A stretch of 49,830 bases of DNA. It comes from an uncultured Prevotellaceae bacterium. GTDB taxonomy: Bacteria > Bacteroidota > Bacteroidia > Bacteroidales > Bacteroidaceae. The notes beneath the pieces are model-generated. The model made no database searches, had not been told where the DNA came from, and was given only the letters and a program-made list of their open reading frames with translations. The position numbers and the translations under genes were made by a program. Positions within the stretch are counted from its first letter, which is position 1. Every line of letters begins with the position of its first letter. The stretch covers positions 1 to 49,830 of the forward strand of contig CAMZHV010000015.1 of NCBI GenBank assembly GCA_947307015.1, in the 5' to 3' direction. This document shows, piece by piece, positions 37,363 through 45,814 of this stretch.

Positions 37363-37557
37363 TTCGCCCAAGTCGGCCTGCGTGATGTCCGACAGAGGAT
37401 TCTCGCTCGTGCGCGGGGGCACACCAGCGCGTGAGGTTGCTGTTGCTTTCTCTTTTTCGTTTTTCTCTTCAGCAACAACAACAGCCTTTCTTTCTTTACT
37501 TTCTTTGCTTCTTTCTTTCATTGCTTTCTTTGTTGAATTTTTTATGAAGGTTGTCAT
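37348..37557 (-). CDS. Possible small Lys/Glu-rich protein (69 aa)
   Basis: Starting at ATG 37557 the frame reads MTTFIKNSTKKAMKERSKE, a Lys/Glu/Ala-rich charged helix, then RAGVPPRTSENPLSDITQ. The charged half comes from AAAGAAAG-type DNA repeats. The C-terminal half is less biased and looks protein-like. No domain is recognised. Its last codons overlap the palindrome at 37319-37362. Confidence 0.4.
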   Translation of the reverse strand: MTTFIKNSTKKAMKERSKESKERKAVVVAEEKNEKEKATATSRAGVPPRTSENPLSDITQADLGESPSS

Positions 37558-37797
37558 ATTAATTGGGCTTTTGAAAAAACAATATAAACACCATCTGAAG
37601 GAGCTGGACTCTCGAGTCCTTAGTGCTAACCCTCTCATTTTTCTTGTGAGCAAGCTCCCAGATAAAATGTGAAGCTGCATCACCACCCTTACGGGTTAAG
37701 CTCCTGCATCTGGCAAACGCTCGAACTTGTTCGCTTCTTCGAGTCTCTTCTATGAGACGAGTCTGAAGAACATCGCGCTTTGCGCTAAAAAAACAAA

Positions 37798-37853
37798 AGT
37801 CCTGTTGAGGAATCTCGTAGTTGAGAAATAAAACTCTTGAGGACTAGTTTTTT
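37798..37853 (+). terminator. Terminator-like double hairpin
   Basis: AGTCCT (37798-37803) pairs with AGGACT (37840-37845), enclosing a TCTC/GAGA hairpin, and TTTTTT follows at 37848-37853. It would shield the AT-rich operon from upstream transcription. Confidence 0.45.
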
Positions 37854-37964
37854 AGTGGAGCGTAGCGGAACGGTGTTTTAGCCGCCGTGATGTGCTGAAT
37901 TGTCTGCCTTTTCGCGGGAAAATACATAAAAAGTGTGAAATTCCGTTGACTATTCTTTTGTCTA

Positions 37965-37996
37965 TTGCAATCCTTTGATTTTTTTCACTATCTTTG
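37965..37996 (+). promoter_or_regulatory. Promoter of the AT-rich operon or of a leader RNA
   Basis: TATCTTTG (37989-37996) is a perfect -7 box. TTG at 37965-37967 is 21 bases upstream. It leaves a leader of about 240 bases before the sigma-like gene. Confidence 0.55.
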
Positions 37997-38002
37997 CCAC
38001 GT

Positions 38003-38240
38003 GTTTGCTGATGGATGATTAAACCTTGACGCTTCACGAAACCACATTACTAACCTGAAAGGCAACGAGCAAATATGAGTGTTCTGCTTGTGCTCAACTA
38101 CATAGGAATCCTTCAAGGACTCAAGGGATGCAAAAGAAAGTCCTCAACGTTCTACCAAAAGGCAGGCGTTGAAGGGCTTTCTGCGTTATGCACAATATGC
38201 GTTACCATATGACTCCATAATTGTCTTTTATTATACTATA
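38003..38240 (+). ncRNA. Structured leader or small RNA, with a 45-codon ORF
   Basis: A strong hairpin pairs GAAAGTCCTCAACG (38136-38149) with CGTTGAAGGGCTTTC (38167-38181). A further TCCTTCAAGGA palindrome lies at 38109-38119. The stretch also contains an open frame at 38075-38212 (MSVLLVLNYIGIL...), with AAAGG 12 bases upstream. It could be a leader peptide/attenuator, an independent small RNA, or a remnant of a mobile-element end. Confidence 0.35.
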
Positions 38241-38244
38241 GTTG

Positions 38245-39339
38245 ATGAATTACGACAATAATAAAGAAAAGCAACTTGCCCACTCTGTGAAAGACAAGGA
38301 TACAACCCTTCAAAGGAAAGAGATGCTTCCCTTTGAAGAGCTTGTTAAACGAGATAAGGAGCTAGTTCAAAGAATTGTCAGTGATGATATGTTTGCTTAC
38401 AAGTTCTTTCATGATAAGTGTAAACCTCTTTTAAGTGGTATTCTTCACACCATTTATGGGAATATTGCAGATTATGATGAATTGGTAAATGAACTTTATC
38501 TGCTATTGAAAAAGCCCAATGCTGAAGGAGACTATTGGTATGCCCTAAAAACATTTGATTATAGAACATCGCTATTTGATTGGATTAAGACCGTTGCTGT
38601 AAGACACTTTTACACTCCAAGTTGCGATATCTTTACCATTCCCGAAACATTAATAGATTCGGGGTTAGCAGAGGAAATGTTTTCTAAATTAAACAAAGCT
38701 GTTTATCGCAAGTTTTTGTGTTTTAAGTATCTCGACAAATTATCAGATGATGAGATTGCTGAAAAACTTAGCATAGAACGGTCCCAAGTTCCGACTCTGT
38801 CCAGAAAAGTGATAAGGCAGTTGAAGTCAGTCATTGAAAATGAGTATCCAGAATATCTCTCTATTCTGTATCAGAAATCAGACGTTCATGAGGTTGACAT
38901 CAGCGATAAGGATATTGGTGCTACGGAGAATGATTCTCGAACACAAGATTCACACATGGATGTGTTCCAATATCTTGATGCGATGCCCAATAAATACTAT
39001 CGTAGAGTGATAGAAGCCTTGTTTTTAGATGATATTTCTCCCGAGGCACTAGCACAAGAAATGGGAACAAACGTTTCTAATATCTATAATATCAAAAGTA
39101 GAGGGTTAGATCAACTCCGAGACGTGGCCCTTTACTCCAATGAGATTCACAATCTTGAAAAATATATAAAATTGATTCCTGATGATAGGAAAAGAGCCAT
39201 TCTTATCTCTATCTTTATTGAAAGAAGAGACTACGAGGTCGTCTGTTCTGAGTTAAAGATAACGGAAGTCCAATTTAAAAAAATCAAGAAAGATGCAATT
39301 AAAGATATTAAGCAATTAATCTTTAGGGCAAAGAAATGA
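38245..39339 (+). CDS. Sigma-70-like factor with three helix-turn-helix segments
   Basis: A 364-residue protein starting at ATG 38245 (a TTG three bases earlier is possible). Residues about 45-115 resemble sigma region 2 (FAYKFFHDKCKPLLSGILH, YDELVNELYLLL, RTSLFDWIKTVAVRHFY). Three region-4-like helix-turn-helix units follow: LSDDEIAEKLSIERSQVPTL, ISPEALAQEMGTNVSNIYNI and RDYEVVCSELKITEVQFKKI. A normal ECF factor has one, so the repeated tail is odd. It is the first gene of the AT-rich operon and may direct polymerase to it. The next gene overlaps it by four bases (ATGA). Confidence 0.7.
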   Translation: MNYDNNKEKQLAHSVKDKDTTLQRKEMLPFEELVKRDKELVQRIVSDDMFAYKFFHDKCKPLLSGILHTIYGNIADYDELVNELYLLLKKPNAEGDYWYALKTFDYRTSLFDWIKTVAVRHFYTPSCDIFTIPETLIDSGLAEEMFSKLNKAVYRKFLCFKYLDKLSDDEIAEKLSIERSQVPTLSRKVIRQLKSVIENEYPEYLSILYQKSDVHEVDISDKDIGATENDSRTQDSHMDVFQYLDAMPNKYYRRVIEALFLDDISPEALAQEMGTNVSNIYNIKSRGLDQLRDVALYSNEIHNLEKYIKLIPDDRKRAILISIFIERRDYEVVCSELKITEVQFKKIKKDAIKDIKQLIFRAKK

Positions 39340-39563
39340 ATATTAGTAACAATACATTAGCAGCCTATGTGGCTGGAGTTTCAACAGTACAAGAAGATAA
39401 ATTAGTACTGGATGAAATTGCCAACAATGACAGCTTCTCTGAATTGCTGGACGTTATGAATGAGGTTGATGCCATTGACGGATTGGACGAGATGCGAAAC
39501 GAATTCAATGAATCAGCCGATGACCTTGAAGAGTTTAATGATTATATTATTAACATAAAATAA
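39336..39563 (+). CDS. Small acidic anti-sigma-like protein (75 aa)
   Basis: The N-terminus NNTLAAYVAGVSTVQEDKLVLDEIANND resembles the helical sigma-binding start of Bacteroidetes anti-sigma factors (L-x-x-Y-x-x-G then a charged helix). The rest is acidic, with no zinc ligands and no membrane segment. The ATGA overlap with the sigma-like gene implies coupled translation and a matched ratio, as for a sigma/anti-sigma pair. The assignment rests on position and weak likeness. Confidence 0.5.
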   Translation: MNISNNTLAAYVAGVSTVQEDKLVLDEIANNDSFSELLDVMNEVDAIDGLDEMRNEFNESADDLEEFNDYIINIK

Positions 39564-39570
39564 AAATAAC

Positions 39571-40467
39571 ATGAACAAGACATTGTTAAAGTTATTCGAA
39601 CAAAACGAACCTGACTTTCGAAAAGAATTATCTGCTATTCAACTGCCTCGTGATGAAAAAAGGTTGCGTGGTTTTTTGAGTGATTTTTTTGTTAACCAAG
39701 TATCAGTTGAAGAATATAAGAAAGAACTTTCTTTAGGAGAAATTTCCGTTCTAAATTCGTTGCTTAAGGTGATTAATATACCTGCTCCTTTTGAACATGA
39801 AATTCAACCATTACCATTAAATGCTCAACAGATAAGAGAATTTAATAATGTGGACAAACATGTTTCACAAGACGATTCTTTCTCTAGTATTTTGGATATA
39901 ACTACTATTGGGACAACGACCGTTGGCGGTATCATTGGCGGTCTTCTTTTTAAAACATGGGGGGGGGTGTTGCTTTCAATTGCAGGATGTGCATTAGGGA
40001 TGTATCTGTCATCTTCTAATCCAAAAACCAAGAAGAATGCAGGCTCACCAACAAACCGGAAAATAGATGTAGACAAATATATACAAACATTAAAAAGCAT
40101 TTGCAAAGGAATAGATGACGTTATCCTTAATTATCACACAAGTATTGACAATATAATAAAAGAATATGAAAGTGCTCCCAAGCCAACACTTGCTACGGCA
40201 TATAAACCGTTGCTGGACAGATTAGCGTCCTTATATGTTGCATTGGAAACTGTTTCGCTTCCTACGGAGGTGAAATCCGAGTTTGATAAACTATTTAGAA
40301 CGTTGAAAAATCATCACTATGAAGTACTTTGTTATAACGATGAGACTAAAGACTTTTTCATTATAACAGAGAGCGCTCATGTCTCGAAACCAACAGTAGT
40401 CAAAGCTGCAGTCCTAGAGAATGGAAAACTTATTGAATCTGGAGAATGTTTAATCCCTGAAAAATAG
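39571..40467 (+). CDS. Membrane-anchored protein with GrpE-like C-terminus
   Basis: A 298-residue protein not in any family I can name securely. Residues 107-148 form a Gly-rich hydrophobic hairpin (TTVGGIIGGLLFKTWGGVLLSIAGCALGMYLS). Residues about 165-245 are helical. The C-terminal 50 residues (YEVLCYNDETKDFFIITES, VVKAAVLENGKLIESGECLIP) look like the beta domain of GrpE-type nucleotide-exchange factors. It ends eight bases before an Hsp70-like gene, which supports an exchange-factor role at the membrane. Confidence 0.45.
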   Translation: MNKTLLKLFEQNEPDFRKELSAIQLPRDEKRLRGFLSDFFVNQVSVEEYKKELSLGEISVLNSLLKVINIPAPFEHEIQPLPLNAQQIREFNNVDKHVSQDDSFSSILDITTIGTTTVGGIIGGLLFKTWGGVLLSIAGCALGMYLSSSNPKTKKNAGSPTNRKIDVDKYIQTLKSICKGIDDVILNYHTSIDNIIKEYESAPKPTLATAYKPLLDRLASLYVALETVSLPTEVKSEFDKLFRTLKNHHYEVLCYNDETKDFFIITESAHVSKPTVVKAAVLENGKLIESGECLIPEK

Positions 40468-40475
40468 ATTAGATT

Positions 40476-42470
40476 ATGAACTACATCAAGCCTGATAAAT
40501 CAAAGCATATTTATGTCGTCGGTATCGATTTTGGACATGGAGAGACTTCTGCAGACTTATGTCCTATACAATGGGATGCCAATTATTCCCAAATGGTAAC
40601 TCCTGAATCAATCGAGATATTTAATGGTGTTCCGGCTATTAAATCCATCCTCCTGATTGAGAAAAAAAGTGGTTCCGATAATATTTACATTGGACAACAG
40701 GCCGTTTCAAGGTTTGCCAATCCCAAGTTTCACACAAATGACGTAACTTTTTCATACCACTCATATTTTAAGAAGATTCCTTCCTTGATGACAAAAGAGG
40801 AAAGAAATGTAATGCGTATTTTTATGAGTGAGGTTTATATGCAAATCAGAAGGCAACGTCCAGAATTAAAAGATGACAACCATGTGGTCTATATTGCTTG
40901 CCCTTCTAATCCCCAAAAATGGACAGAAAAAGAAGTTGAGAAGTATGCAGAAATAGCATTAGAGGCAGGTCTACCGTTAGCAAAAATTGATGATAAAAAT
41001 GTAGGCATAATTAGAGAATCAAGAGCCGCGTTTTTAAAAGCTAGGAGCAACCCTCTATATAAATCATCCATTAAGGAAGGGTTGTTGCTGATAGATTTTG
41101 GTTCTAGTACTGTAGATCTAACATATTATTCGTCTAAGTACACTGAAAAACCAATTGACGATGGAGACGAATGTGGAGCCTCTAATGTGGAAATCGGCAT
41201 ATCTAAGGATTTGCAAAAAATATATAGTTCAGTAAAAGAGGCCATGTCGGAAGGCTCACCTGCACAAACAGCTATACTTCTTACTATTCGTGATGCTAAA
41301 GAGTATTTTTACACTTATGACAGTGAGGATTTAGAGGTAAGTTTAAATCTTCCTAAATATACTAAGTTTAAAATAGGGGAAACGGTTGAACATTTTTATT
41401 CAAATGAAGATATTGAGGATATTCTTTCCAAATATGTGATTGATGTAACAAATGCATTTGTTAAATTTCGCGACACATACTTGATTGACAAGCCCATACA
41501 AGTTATCTTCCTCACGGGGGGAGCTTCTCGAATGGGCTTTATTCAAAATATTGTTCGTAGCGTATTTAACTATCAAGAGGATTTTTACAAAGAAACTAAT
41601 CCTTCTTTAACAATCTCCAATGGAATTGCACTTGCTGGTCGAGCCGATTTGCGCACATATTCAATGGAACTCGCACTTTTAGGTAGTAATGTTATAAAAA
41701 ATGCAGATATTGCGACTCAGACTATAGAGACGGCAGCCATTTCTATCGCTGAACGCGTAATAAATGAAACTGAAGGATGCTATTCATCTTTTGCTTCAAG
41801 AAGTTACGATGACAATTTGGGCTCTCTTGAAAGTGATATCAAAACAAAGATAGACTCCATTTATGCAGGTTCATATCTTACTTCAGCATACAGCAAAACA
41901 CTAAAAGATATTGCAAATAATAAAATTATACCATCTATCAACAATATAGTTAAAGATTATTTCCCTGATTTTGAGATAGAAGGAATAACGTCATCATCTT
42001 CTTTTTCCTTATCAGTAAAATCCGATAGCATTAGTACCCTTTCATCCGTCATATCATCTAGCCTAAATAAAATAGAGGAAGGATTAATCGAGGGGTTGGG
42101 TAAAGTGGTATGGAATATTGGTGTTGGTGGCATTGCACTAGTTGAAGGCGTCGCTGCAAACATCGGTATTGGAATTGTAAATTTATTTAGAGACAAACAG
42201 ATTGATTATGTTGATGTTGGAGATATGGTGGACGAGGTGACTTTTAGCTTTAGGGATAAAAGCACAAAACTTTCATCATCCAGAAGAACGGATGTAAAAA
42301 ATGAATTTGCTGGACACAAAAGCACATATAGGAATAGTATATGTGCAGATATCAAGTCAAAACTACAATCAGATTCCTCATTAAGTAGTCAAATTAATGA
42401 CAACGGACGAGCCGAGATAAAAGATTATATAATAAATCAAATCCAGAATGCTCGTATAATGTTAAATTAA
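40476..42470 (+). CDS. Hsp70/actin-fold ATPase with membrane-type C-terminal tail
   Basis: The ATPase domain (about 1-400) shows phosphate-1 VGIDFGHGETSADL (residues 15-28), phosphate-2 LLLIDFGSSTVDLTYY (near 203) and the adenosine motif VIFLTGGASRMGFI (near 343). The substrate-binding domain of DnaK is not recognisable. Instead there is a Ser-rich helical region and a Gly/Val-rich hydrophobic stretch at about 542-572 (VWNIGVGGIALVEGVAANIGIGIVNLF), then a charged tail. It is likely a specialised chaperone or cytoskeletal ATPase tied to the membrane, paired with the preceding GrpE-like protein. Confidence 0.75.
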   Translation: MNYIKPDKSKHIYVVGIDFGHGETSADLCPIQWDANYSQMVTPESIEIFNGVPAIKSILLIEKKSGSDNIYIGQQAVSRFANPKFHTNDVTFSYHSYFKKIPSLMTKEERNVMRIFMSEVYMQIRRQRPELKDDNHVVYIACPSNPQKWTEKEVEKYAEIALEAGLPLAKIDDKNVGIIRESRAAFLKARSNPLYKSSIKEGLLLIDFGSSTVDLTYYSSKYTEKPIDDGDECGASNVEIGISKDLQKIYSSVKEAMSEGSPAQTAILLTIRDAKEYFYTYDSEDLEVSLNLPKYTKFKIGETVEHFYSNEDIEDILSKYVIDVTNAFVKFRDTYLIDKPIQVIFLTGGASRMGFIQNIVRSVFNYQEDFYKETNPSLTISNGIALAGRADLRTYSMELALLGSNVIKNADIATQTIETAAISIAERVINETEGCYSSFASRSYDDNLGSLESDIKTKIDSIYAGSYLTSAYSKTLKDIANNKIIPSINNIVKDYFPDFEIEGITSSSSFSLSVKSDSISTLSSVISSSLNKIEEGLIEGLGKVVWNIGVGGIALVEGVAANIGIGIVNLFRDKQIDYVDVGDMVDEVTFSFRDKSTKLSSSRRTDVKNEFAGHKSTYRNSICADIKSKLQSDSSLSSQINDNGRAEIKDYIINQIQNARIMLN

Positions 42471-42482
42471 ACCATCAATACT

Positions 42483-45164
42483 ATGCCAAACATAACAGTT
42501 GAACGTACAACAGTTGCTGAAGGGCTTATAAAGGGGGTACAATATCTATCCAAAAGAGATGTTTTGACAGAGGTTTCTGTCGGCAATTCATCTTTTTCTT
42601 TATCTTGTAAACAATCTCCATTTGCTAACAGCATGATTGAATGGCTAAAAATTGACCAAGTTGGTGTATGTCATGAATACACGGCTCATCAGTATTTTTC
42701 AGTCATTCAAAAAGCCCTATATTCCATTCATCGCCCAGATAAGACTCAAGTAATTTTCATGGTTCATGGAGATGGTAAAAAAATTAATTTATACCTTGGT
42801 ATTAAACAGGTAGACGAATCTCCAATTTTGGGCTCCGAAAATGCTTTTGCTGAAAATCTAACAACTTATTTGAATACACTTCTCCCTGGGTCAAGAACTT
42901 GTTATATTCAAGATTTGGATGACACTGGTAAAAAATTACTTGAAGATATAGACGAGAAAAAATATAGATACCTTTATTCTTTGTCAGGAATACCATCTAT
43001 GATACAGAAGGAAGGCGAAGAAGGCTTAACTTCGATAGACACCCTTATTGGTCCACTTTCTCGGAAGAAATTTGTTTATTATGTTGTTGCCGATCCAATG
43101 GATGAATATAAAATCAACAATATAATGATAAAATGCTTAGAATTGGCAGGCAAAATAGAATCTGTCAAATCTTATAATATTTCAGAGACAACGAACACCT
43201 CTGTTACAATTGGTGTAAACGATTCTTTCTCTGAAACAGTAAATCTGAGTGAAGCAACTGCTGTAAATCGGAAGGGCAAGAAACATCATTTTTGGTGTAA
43301 ACTAATGTCTACGATAGGGCTTGGAGATTTTATAGACCAGTCTACAAATACAATAACGAATGGTCTGTCAACAAGTAATTCCCATGGACAATCGCAAAGC
43401 AACACCCAAGGGTTCTCTTCCACGACATCAATGACTTTGGTAAACAAGTGCGCAGAATATGCGGCGAACAATATGTCTCTACATGCAAAACGTTATGAAA
43501 AAGGTCTTGCTGTAGGTATGTGGGACGTAGGTGTCTACCTTTTGGCAGAAGAAGCCTGTGTTGGTCAAAATGCAGCTATGCAGTTACGTTCCATTGTTAG
43601 TGGCAAGGATACTCCGCTTGAACCAATTCGTATTCATGATATTTCGCATTTATTGAAATCAAAAAACACATCACGAGATGTGTTATGTTCGGTAAAGTCT
43701 TTTTGCAGCATTCCCATACTTATAAAAACTTCAGACGGAAATGTTGTCCAATCAAATTTTGAACAAAGAGATGAAAACATAACTACATGCCTCACAACAG
43801 AGGAATTGTCGTGTTTTATAAATCTACCCCAAAAAAGCTTGCCTGGTATAAGTGTGGTGGATTATTCTTTTAATTTTAGTTTGACCCCCCAAATATACCA
43901 TAATGAAGCTTATATAATGTCTATAGGGAAACTCGTGTATAGTGGAGCGGAATCAAACATTGATGTCCATATTCCCATAGACACACTTTCTCGCCATGCT
44001 TTGGTTTGCGGCGTTAACGGAAGCGGTAAGACAAATACCGTTTTAAGTATACTCGACGGATTTATGAGGGCAAACCGTCCGTTCTTCGTTATTGAGCCAG
44101 CCAAGACGGAATATGTTGACTGGGCAATAGAATATAATAAAAAGGTTAAAGATCCCAAGAAGAGGATAAAGATATTTATTCCTGGTTGTGATCATTATTC
44201 TAAGGCAAACTTCAGTCCTAACAAACTGAGAATTAATCCGTTTGAGGTAATTGAACTATCAGGGAGCGAGATGAGAGTATTGTCACATATAGACCGCCTG
44301 AAGTCTACTTTTGCTTCGGCTTTTCCGATGCAAGACATACTTCCAGTCATCATGGAACATCTTCTCTACAAGCTATATACAGACAAATGTCCGTTGATAG
44401 ACGAGGAAGACCGTAATACGGAAATGAACAAACAAAACAAGAAATATCCAACATTAAAGTCTGTTGACGATGAGTTTATAAAAGATTTAATGGACGATAT
44501 TGGATATGCAAGAGAGAATACCCAGAATATAAGTGCAGCACTCCGTACACGTTTTAGGAGTCTGACGTATGGATGGAAGGGTAGCCTATTGAATAATCCC
44601 AGACTGACAGACATAAATTGGAATGAACTGTTCGGTTCTCCTGTTGTTGTCAACCTATCGTATGCAGGCGATGATCAGGATAGGGCTTTCATCATGTCGC
44701 TACTTCTCCAATTCCTTTACGAATATCGAATCGCAGAGTCAGAGTCTGGAAAATTCTCTTTCAACTCTAACGAATGCCGCCATTTAGTGGTCGTGGAAGA
44801 GGCTCATAGGGTTATGGGCCGGAACGATAACCCAGAATCGCCTCAGCATAAGTCTGGTTTGATGTTCAGTAACTTCCTTTCAGAAGTTCGTGCTTACGGT
44901 CAAGGAATGATGGTTGTTGATCAAGTTCCTACCAGACTGATTGAAGATGCTATCAAGAATACCAATGTTAAGATTATCCATAAGCTTGTTGCATCTGATG
45001 ATTCCCAGCGCGTGGCAGAATGTATTGGCTTGACCCCTGAACAGCAGAAAGTTATAGCTAAATTGTCCATTGGACAAGCTGTGTTGGCTGGGTTCAACAG
45101 TGCCAATGTAGCATCAGCTAACAGTTCTGATATATATTTGGCTCAAATTAACAAGATGAAATAG
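42483..45164 (+). CDS. HerA/DUF87-type hexameric ATPase
   Basis: An 893-residue protein. The C-terminal half is a HerA/FtsK-superfamily motor: Walker A CGVNGSGKT near residue 510, IEPAKTEY, GYARENTQNISAALRTRFRSL, Walker B LVVVEEAHRVM near 770, then FLSEVRAYGQGMMVVDQVP and KIIHKLVASDDSQRVAECIGL. The N-terminal 480 residues are of unknown fold and contain a Ser/Asn/Gln-rich linker (about 295-320). Relatives pump DNA or protein in conjugation, repair and defence systems. No NurA nuclease gene is beside it, so the partner must be another protein of this operon or is missing. Confidence 0.8.
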   Translation: MPNITVERTTVAEGLIKGVQYLSKRDVLTEVSVGNSSFSLSCKQSPFANSMIEWLKIDQVGVCHEYTAHQYFSVIQKALYSIHRPDKTQVIFMVHGDGKKINLYLGIKQVDESPILGSENAFAENLTTYLNTLLPGSRTCYIQDLDDTGKKLLEDIDEKKYRYLYSLSGIPSMIQKEGEEGLTSIDTLIGPLSRKKFVYYVVADPMDEYKINNIMIKCLELAGKIESVKSYNISETTNTSVTIGVNDSFSETVNLSEATAVNRKGKKHHFWCKLMSTIGLGDFIDQSTNTITNGLSTSNSHGQSQSNTQGFSSTTSMTLVNKCAEYAANNMSLHAKRYEKGLAVGMWDVGVYLLAEEACVGQNAAMQLRSIVSGKDTPLEPIRIHDISHLLKSKNTSRDVLCSVKSFCSIPILIKTSDGNVVQSNFEQRDENITTCLTTEELSCFINLPQKSLPGISVVDYSFNFSLTPQIYHNEAYIMSIGKLVYSGAESNIDVHIPIDTLSRHALVCGVNGSGKTNTVLSILDGFMRANRPFFVIEPAKTEYVDWAIEYNKKVKDPKKRIKIFIPGCDHYSKANFSPNKLRINPFEVIELSGSEMRVLSHIDRLKSTFASAFPMQDILPVIMEHLLYKLYTDKCPLIDEEDRNTEMNKQNKKYPTLKSVDDEFIKDLMDDIGYARENTQNISAALRTRFRSLTYGWKGSLLNNPRLTDINWNELFGSPVVVNLSYAGDDQDRAFIMSLLLQFLYEYRIAESESGKFSFNSNECRHLVVVEEAHRVMGRNDNPESPQHKSGLMFSNFLSEVRAYGQGMMVVDQVPTRLIEDAIKNTNVKIIHKLVASDDSQRVAECIGLTPEQQKVIAKLSIGQAVLAGFNSANVASANSSDIYLAQINKMK

Positions 45165-45222
45165 TAACTTCTTTGATAGGAATACAGATAATTGCATCTC
45201 TATCAATATAAAAAGTAAATAT

Positions 45223-45804
45223 ATGGAAAAAGAAGAATTATTCACAGGATATGGAACCTGTAAGATTGAAAACGGAGAATATACTGGCGAACTCGTCAAT
45301 GGGGTTCGTCAGGGATATGGCATCATGACCTTCAATAGCCGCGACATCTATGAAGGAGATTGGGACGAAGGGAAAATGCATGGTGTAGGCCGATATAAAT
45401 TCTGGAACAAAGAGAAGGGACGCTACATCCATTCCTACAAGGGCCAGTTTAATCACGGCGTAAGAGAAGGGAAAGGCAGAATGGAGTACGCGAATCACGA
45501 CGTATATCAAGGCACTTGGCAGAATGATTATCGCACTGGCGATGGCATCTGTTGGTTTGCTGATGGAAGCGTGTTTCATGGAGTATGGAAGTTTGATAAA
45601 ATGATACGTGGTGTTTTCCGTAACAACAACGGAGAAGTATACGACGGTGAAATCAAGGATGGCAAGTACAACGGCTACGGGAAGTTGTTCTGGCCAAGTG
45701 GAAACTGGTTTGAAGGAATCTTTGTCGGTAGCAAGCCTTTCAAAGGCATGATGTTCTCGCCAAATGGCAACATAACTGAATTCCAGGAAGGTAAACAGTT
45801 GTAG
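45223..45804 (+). CDS. MORN-repeat protein
   Basis: A 193-residue protein made of about seven MORN units (YTGELVNGVRQGYG, YEGDWDEGKMHGVG, YKGQFNHGVREGKG, YQGTWQNDYRTGDG, YDGEIKDGKYNGYG). No signal peptide is seen. MORN repeats often bind lipid or act as scaffolds. The gap of 58 bases after the HerA gene is the largest in the operon. The radical SAM gene begins ten bases downstream. In context it may hold the modifying enzyme or the peptide near the membrane. Confidence 0.85.
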   Translation: MEKEELFTGYGTCKIENGEYTGELVNGVRQGYGIMTFNSRDIYEGDWDEGKMHGVGRYKFWNKEKGRYIHSYKGQFNHGVREGKGRMEYANHDVYQGTWQNDYRTGDGICWFADGSVFHGVWKFDKMIRGVFRNNNGEVYDGEIKDGKYNGYGKLFWPSGNWFEGIFVGSKPFKGMMFSPNGNITEFQEGKQL

Positions 45805-45814
45805 CGACCAAATT

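Larger units (their letters stand above)
36741..38244. other. Repeat-rich, structured region at the border of the AT-rich block
   Basis: About 1.5 kb with no secure gene. It contains degenerate AAAGCCTTAAGGGTTT-type repeats (36880-36950), CCATTGTCCATT and ATCCCTT tandem runs (37228-37285), a large palindrome (37319-37362), several hairpins and a terminator-like stem (37798-37853). The pair AGTCCT/AGGACT recurs at least five times between 37600 and 38150. Base composition changes from G/C-rich to AT-rich across it. Confidence 0.6.

Noticed and set aside
36741..38244. tRNA or other structural RNA as an integration site for the AT-rich block
   Set aside because: I saw no cloverleaf or CCA-ending tRNA in the border region; the right border may lie outside the window.
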